Shown here one piece after another: positions 6,502 to 9,224 of a stretch of 9,224 nt of DNA. The stretch covers positions 1 through 9,224 of the forward strand of contig QNBI01000047.1 of the NCBI GenBank assembly GCA_003641675.1. Direction: 5' to 3'. The position numbers and the translations under genes were made by a program. The notes under the pieces were generated by a model that was not told where the DNA came from, ran no database searches, and saw only the letters and a program-made list of their open reading frames with translations. Every line of letters begins with the position of its first letter. The stretch's first letter is position 1. This DNA comes from Spirochaetota bacterium. Lineage in GTDB: Bacteria; Spirochaetota; Spirochaetia; SZUA-6.

Positions 6502-7257
6502 ATGAGTGAGGATATAACAGATTTATTAAAAGCCTGGAAGTATGAACCGGGAGATCAAATTCGGATAATTAAGGCGGATGACGGAAGGGATGTACTCCAG
6601 GTGAGGCAGCCCCTCGGAATAGAACAGTATGAAATGGAGGGAAGACCGGACGGTAAAAGGCCTTTCAACCGGGAATCTGTTCTGGATGAGTTTCTATACA
6701 GAATAGATAACAACCCTGAATATACGATTAATCATGAAGATTTTCTTCTAATCCAGAATGAAGGGATTATTTATTACTTTCGTTATCTTGTGTTCTTCCA
6801 GATCGGGGATTTTAAACGGACTGTAAGGGATACGGAGCACAACCTTAAGATATGCGATATTGTTGAAGGCCATGCAGAGGTAGAAGAGGACAAAAAAGAT
6901 ATGCTGCAGTACAGGCCGTATATAATGAGAATGAACGCAGTCTCACGGGCAATGATTCTTCTGCATCATGAGATGAAAACAACAGCTAAGGAAGTCCTGG
7001 AATCTGCAATTAATACTATTGAAACAATGCCGGAAATAGATACCCCTGCCTTTCAATTTGAACGTATCCGTTCTGTTAACTATCTTAAGTCCACTCTTAA
7101 ACAGGTTACGGAACAGAATGGGAATCCGCTGGAAAAACTGCACACCGACCTTGAAAGAGCTGTAAAGGAAGAGAATTATGAACTGGCTGCGGAGCTCCGC
7201 GACAGAATAAGGGACTTAGAGAACAGGGGAAAAGGTTCCAGCCGCAGGCTTGTTTAA
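6502..7257 (+). CDS. Conserved-type protein of unknown function with C-terminal UVR motif
   Basis: I do not recognise a characterised function. The 251-residue protein has no signal peptide or membrane segment and looks cytosolic. The N-terminal half is rich in acidic and aromatic residues (QPLGIEQYEMEGRPDG near 37-51; YYFRYLVFFQIGDF at 91-104). The middle (about 140-205) is predicted helical, with RPYIMRMNAVSRAMILLHHE and KEVLESAINTIE, and could be a helical repeat fold. The last clear element, residues 210-241 (LEKLHTDLERAVKEENYELAAELRDRIRDLE), is a UVR motif, the helical-hairpin module of UvrB, UvrC, the McsA adaptor and ClpC. It lacks the nuclease or helicase domains of UvrC/UvrB, so a DNA repair role should not be assumed; a protein-binding adaptor is as likely. 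It lies 56 nt after the dehydrogenase gene and has a consensus -10 in the gap. The tail is basic (GKGSSRRLV). Confidence 0.85.
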   Translation: MSEDITDLLKAWKYEPGDQIRIIKADDGRDVLQVRQPLGIEQYEMEGRPDGKRPFNRESVLDEFLYRIDNNPEYTINHEDFLLIQNEGIIYYFRYLVFFQIGDFKRTVRDTEHNLKICDIVEGHAEVEEDKKDMLQYRPYIMRMNAVSRAMILLHHEMKTTAKEVLESAINTIETMPEIDTPAFQFERIRSVNYLKSTLKQVTEQNGNPLEKLHTDLERAVKEENYELAAELRDRIRDLENRGKGSSRRLV

Positions 7258-7269
7258 CAAACAGCGGCT
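7240..7269. terminator. Candidate shared terminator hairpin over two convergent stop codons
   Basis: AGCCGC (7240-7245) pairs with GCGGCT (7264-7269), and within it TTGTT and AACAA form an inner symmetric element (7250-7260). The structure covers the UVR gene stop (7255-7257) and reaches the methyltransferase stop (7270-7268). Its GC-rich outer stem and position between convergent genes suggest a bidirectional terminator, but no strong T-run follows on either strand. Confidence 0.4.
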
Positions 7270-7870
7270 ATTTAGTAAGTCCAAAAATTGCTCCGCTTCC
7301 GCCGAAGATGGGGATTTTGACTTTTATTTTTAAGTTAAGCTGTGCGGCCAGCGAAGGTACTCCTCCGTTTTGGATAAAATTCTTAAAGTTCCCGTTGTGC
7401 CTTTTACCTGCAAGCCATTCTATGAATTTAATCGTAAACTTAGCAAAGGATTTTCGTGTTTGTGGATTTATATTGTAGTCCATAATGTATAAAGACCCTC
7501 TATCCCTTAGAAGCCTTAACATTTCTTTTAAAACCGGAATACGATATTCTTTGTCCATTTCGTGCAGTGCGAGCGATATTAATGCAGCGTCAAAGCTTTT
7601 GCTGTTAAGAGGAATGGACCTCCCATCGGCTTTTAGAAATGTGAGTTTTCCTTTGGAAGAATAATTTTTTGGGAACATGGAATCTGAAATATCAATACAG
7701 GTTACATTTATACCGGACTGTGCAATTATAATACTCTGTTTCCCTGTGCCGCAACCGACCTCAAGAATATCTGTATATCTTTTTTTTACAATAATATCCT
7801 TAAGTGTTTTTTTGGGGGCAGATAAAAGGGGTTCTATAAATATAGTATAGAATAGTCTGTTGATTTTCAT
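7268..7870 (-). CDS. Class I SAM-dependent methyltransferase, substrate unknown
   Basis: This small cytosolic methyltransferase of the Methyltransf_11/UbiE-like type has 200 residues. Motif I is ILEVGCGTGKQ (35-45). Asp60 at the end of strand 2 (CIDIS) would hold the SAM ribose. Then come ADGRSIPL (81-88, motif II region) and FDAALISLALHEM (93-105), with a late LRLLRDRGSLYIMDY strand. This is a complete Rossmann core; the C-terminal third (about 130-200) is Lys-rich and probably carries substrate specificity. It has no signal peptide or membrane segment. The ATG at 7870 lacks a good Shine-Dalgarno but follows a near-consensus promoter. It is divergent from the acylase-like gene, with 73 nt between starts, and convergent with the UVR gene, with a 10-nt gap. 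A small-molecule or lipid/quinone acceptor is possible; the sequence does not decide. Confidence 0.85.
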   Translation of the reverse strand: MKINRLFYTIFIEPLLSAPKKTLKDIIVKKRYTDILEVGCGTGKQSIIIAQSGINVTCIDISDSMFPKNYSSKGKLTFLKADGRSIPLNSKSFDAALISLALHEMDKEYRIPVLKEMLRLLRDRGSLYIMDYNINPQTRKSFAKFTIKFIEWLAGKRHNGNFKNFIQNGGVPSLAAQLNLKIKVKIPIFGGSGAIFGLTK

Positions 7871-7888
7871 CTCTGTTATGAGTATTGT

Positions 7889-7917
7889 ACTATAAACAGA
7901 AAATGTAAGAGTGTCTA
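7889..7917 (-). promoter_or_regulatory. Near-consensus sigma70-type promoter for the methyltransferase gene
   Basis: On the minus strand -35 TAGACA (7917-7912) and -10 TATAGT (7894-7889) are 17 bp apart; each matches consensus at five of six bases. Transcription would start near 7882, leaving about 12 nt of leader before the ATG at 7870. Confidence 0.6.
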
Positions 7918-7943
7918 TTTAAAAGATATCAAAGGGGATATTT

Positions 7944-9224
7944 ATGAAGTACAAATTTCAGCATGGTGAAATGAGAATTAGAAAAGCTGAAGGAGACGGT
8001 GGTTCCGGCCTTCCTCATAATGATATAAGGATTATACGGCATAATTCCGGCATCCCGGTAATAAAGGCCCTTGGTCTTGAGGATGCGTATTACGGTATGG
8101 GTATTATGCATGCCTACGATAGAATGTTTCAGATGTGGTTTGTTAAGGTGCTTTCCGAGGGGAGGGCTGCTGAGATTTTCGGCGACCGTGAAGATTTAAT
8201 TAACATAGACAAGTATTTTCGGACACTTAAATTTAGATCTAACGGTTCTTCGGATAAAAGCAGGGCGAGCGATTTTACTGATAATTTTTCTAAGCTGCTC
8301 AATGCATATATAACCGGCGTGGAGGATTTTAGAAAGAGCGGCTATGTTCCCTTTGAATTCCGAGTTACCGGATATAAACCGGAGCCGTGGGAACAAGAGG
8401 ATGTTTTTGCACTGTCAAGAATTATGGCATATGTAGGACTCGGAAAGTCAGGGAGCTGCGGAAAAGGTTATTGCAGATGTTATTCTTCAGGATAGGAAAT
8501 ATTTTGACAATCTGGGCGTTCTCTTTAATCCGTACTTTAACGGATACGATTATAACTGGTTTAAAGGGATAAAGTTAAAGTCCCCTCTGTCGGAGAATGT
8601 TATTTTTGATAATTCTATCGGCGGCAGCAACAACTGGGCTGTTTCCGGTAAGCTTACAGAATCGGGAAAACCCCTGTTCTGCAATGACCCGCATCTGGAA
8701 ATTTCTCGTCTTCCAAGCATCTGGTACGAGGTTATAGTAGATACCCCGGAAGCCTGGTTCACAGGTATCACAGTACCAGGAGCGCCGGCACTCGCATCGG
8801 GATGGAACGGAAACTACGGTTGGGGAATAACATTTACATCGGCCGATACGGAGGATTTTTTTATAGAGAAGTGTAGAGAAGGGAAATACTTAAAGGACGG
8901 CAAGTATCATTCTTTTAAAGAACGAAAGGAAATTATAAAAACAAAGAAAGGGCGGAGTATAGATTTTGCTGTTTATGAAAATGAACATGGATTTCTCGAG
9001 GGTAATCCATATAAGGATGAAATTTGCCTTTCCAGAAAGTGGAGCGGAATGGAAGATGTCCTGTGGAAAACGCTGAGCAGTTTTTTTAAACTACCCGTTG
9101 CGCATTCTGTTAAGGAGGGTATGGAACTGGCTGCAAACATCGATATACCTTCTTTAAACTGGGTTTTTTCCGACAAAGAGGGAAATATCGGGTTTAAAAT
9201 GTCTGGTATTATTCCCAGAAGGAA
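7944..9224 (+). pseudogene. Penicillin acylase-family Ntn hydrolase, interrupted by a +1 frameshift; 3' end cut by window
   Basis: This is a member of the penicillin amidase / acyl-homoserine lactone acylase family, which hydrolyse amide bonds after self-cleavage into two chains. The first frame (7944-8495) encodes the alpha-chain region: DIRIIRHNSGIPVIKALGLEDAYYGMG, MHAYDRMFQMWF, LSEGRAAEIFGDRE, and FEFRVTGYKPEPWEQEDVFALSRIM. It then meets a stop at 8493-8495. Homology continues in the next frame from about 8454 (AAEKVIADVIL) to the window end without a stop. That frame contains the autocleavage and nucleophile site GGSNNWAVSG (Ser codon 8626-8628, residue 228 of the restored protein), NDPHLE, PGAPALASGWNGNYGWGITFTSAD, and SLNWVFSDKEGNIGF, whose Asn (9157-9159) is the likely oxyanion-hole residue. 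One surplus base, best placed in GGG at 8451-8453, explains the break. The start has a clear AAAGGGG Shine-Dalgarno (7931-7937). No signal peptide is seen, unlike periplasmic relatives. It may be a pseudogene or a sequencing error; the substrate is unknown. Confidence 0.85.

Noticed and set aside
8451..8453. Phase-variable G tract in the acylase gene
   Set aside because: Three G residues are far too short for slipped-strand phase variation.
8387..8572. Separate small gene overlapping the frameshift site
   Set aside because: This third frame carries no acylase motif; homology jumps between the other two plus-strand frames.

Overview
The window is a stretch of ordinary bacterial chromosome, AT-leaning and densely coded on both strands, with no mobile element, CRISPR array or phage gene that I can see. 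The best lineage guess is a spirochaete or a close relative. This rests on an archaeal-type uridylate kinase (a subfamily I recall as shared by archaea and spirochaetes) and a conserved-looking protein ending in a UVR motif. It is an inference from gene content only.

Layout. (1) Positions 1-3392, minus strand: a two-component system and an HtrA protease, read in the order response regulator, histidine kinase, htrA. The kinase overlaps the regulator by 20 nt, and htrA follows 101 nt after the kinase with its own promoter region. (2) 3417-3501, minus strand: tRNA-Leu(CAA), ending 24 nt before the regulator start. (3) 3526-3553: a perfect 11-bp inverted repeat between the tRNA and the divergent gene. 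(4) 3639-4616, plus: a PflX-type radical SAM protein. (5) 4646-5368, minus: uridylate kinase, convergent with the previous gene. (6) 5495-6445, plus: a short D-3-phosphoglycerate dehydrogenase, followed at 6502-7257 by the UVR-motif protein. (7) 7268-7870, minus: a class I SAM methyltransferase, convergent with the UVR gene. (8) 7944 to the window end, plus: a penicillin acylase-family Ntn hydrolase interrupted by a +1 frameshift near 8451.

The most interesting part is the htrA control region. Between the kinase stop and the htrA start lies a perfect palindrome (1321-1342) whose core matches the box I remember for the E. coli regulator HprR and closely resembles the CusR box. The adjacent regulator and kinase look like the CusR/HprR-CusS/HprS clade. 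Two more TGTAA half-sites follow at exact 11-bp steps and run into a poor -35 element in front of a good -10. Together this reads as an envelope-stress circuit: a membrane sensor, a DNA-binding regulator, and a periplasmic protease/chaperone as output. It is analogous to Cpx-DegP and Css-HtrA but uses the HprR/CusR type of regulator.

The other genes look like housekeeping functions (serine synthesis, pyrimidine nucleotide phosphorylation, tRNA) or enzymes of unknown substrate (radical SAM, methyltransferase, acylase). Several genes (regulator, radical SAM, uridylate kinase, UVR protein) lack a clear Shine-Dalgarno sequence, whereas htrA, the dehydrogenase and the acylase have strong ones. I see no clear evidence for an entirely new system.
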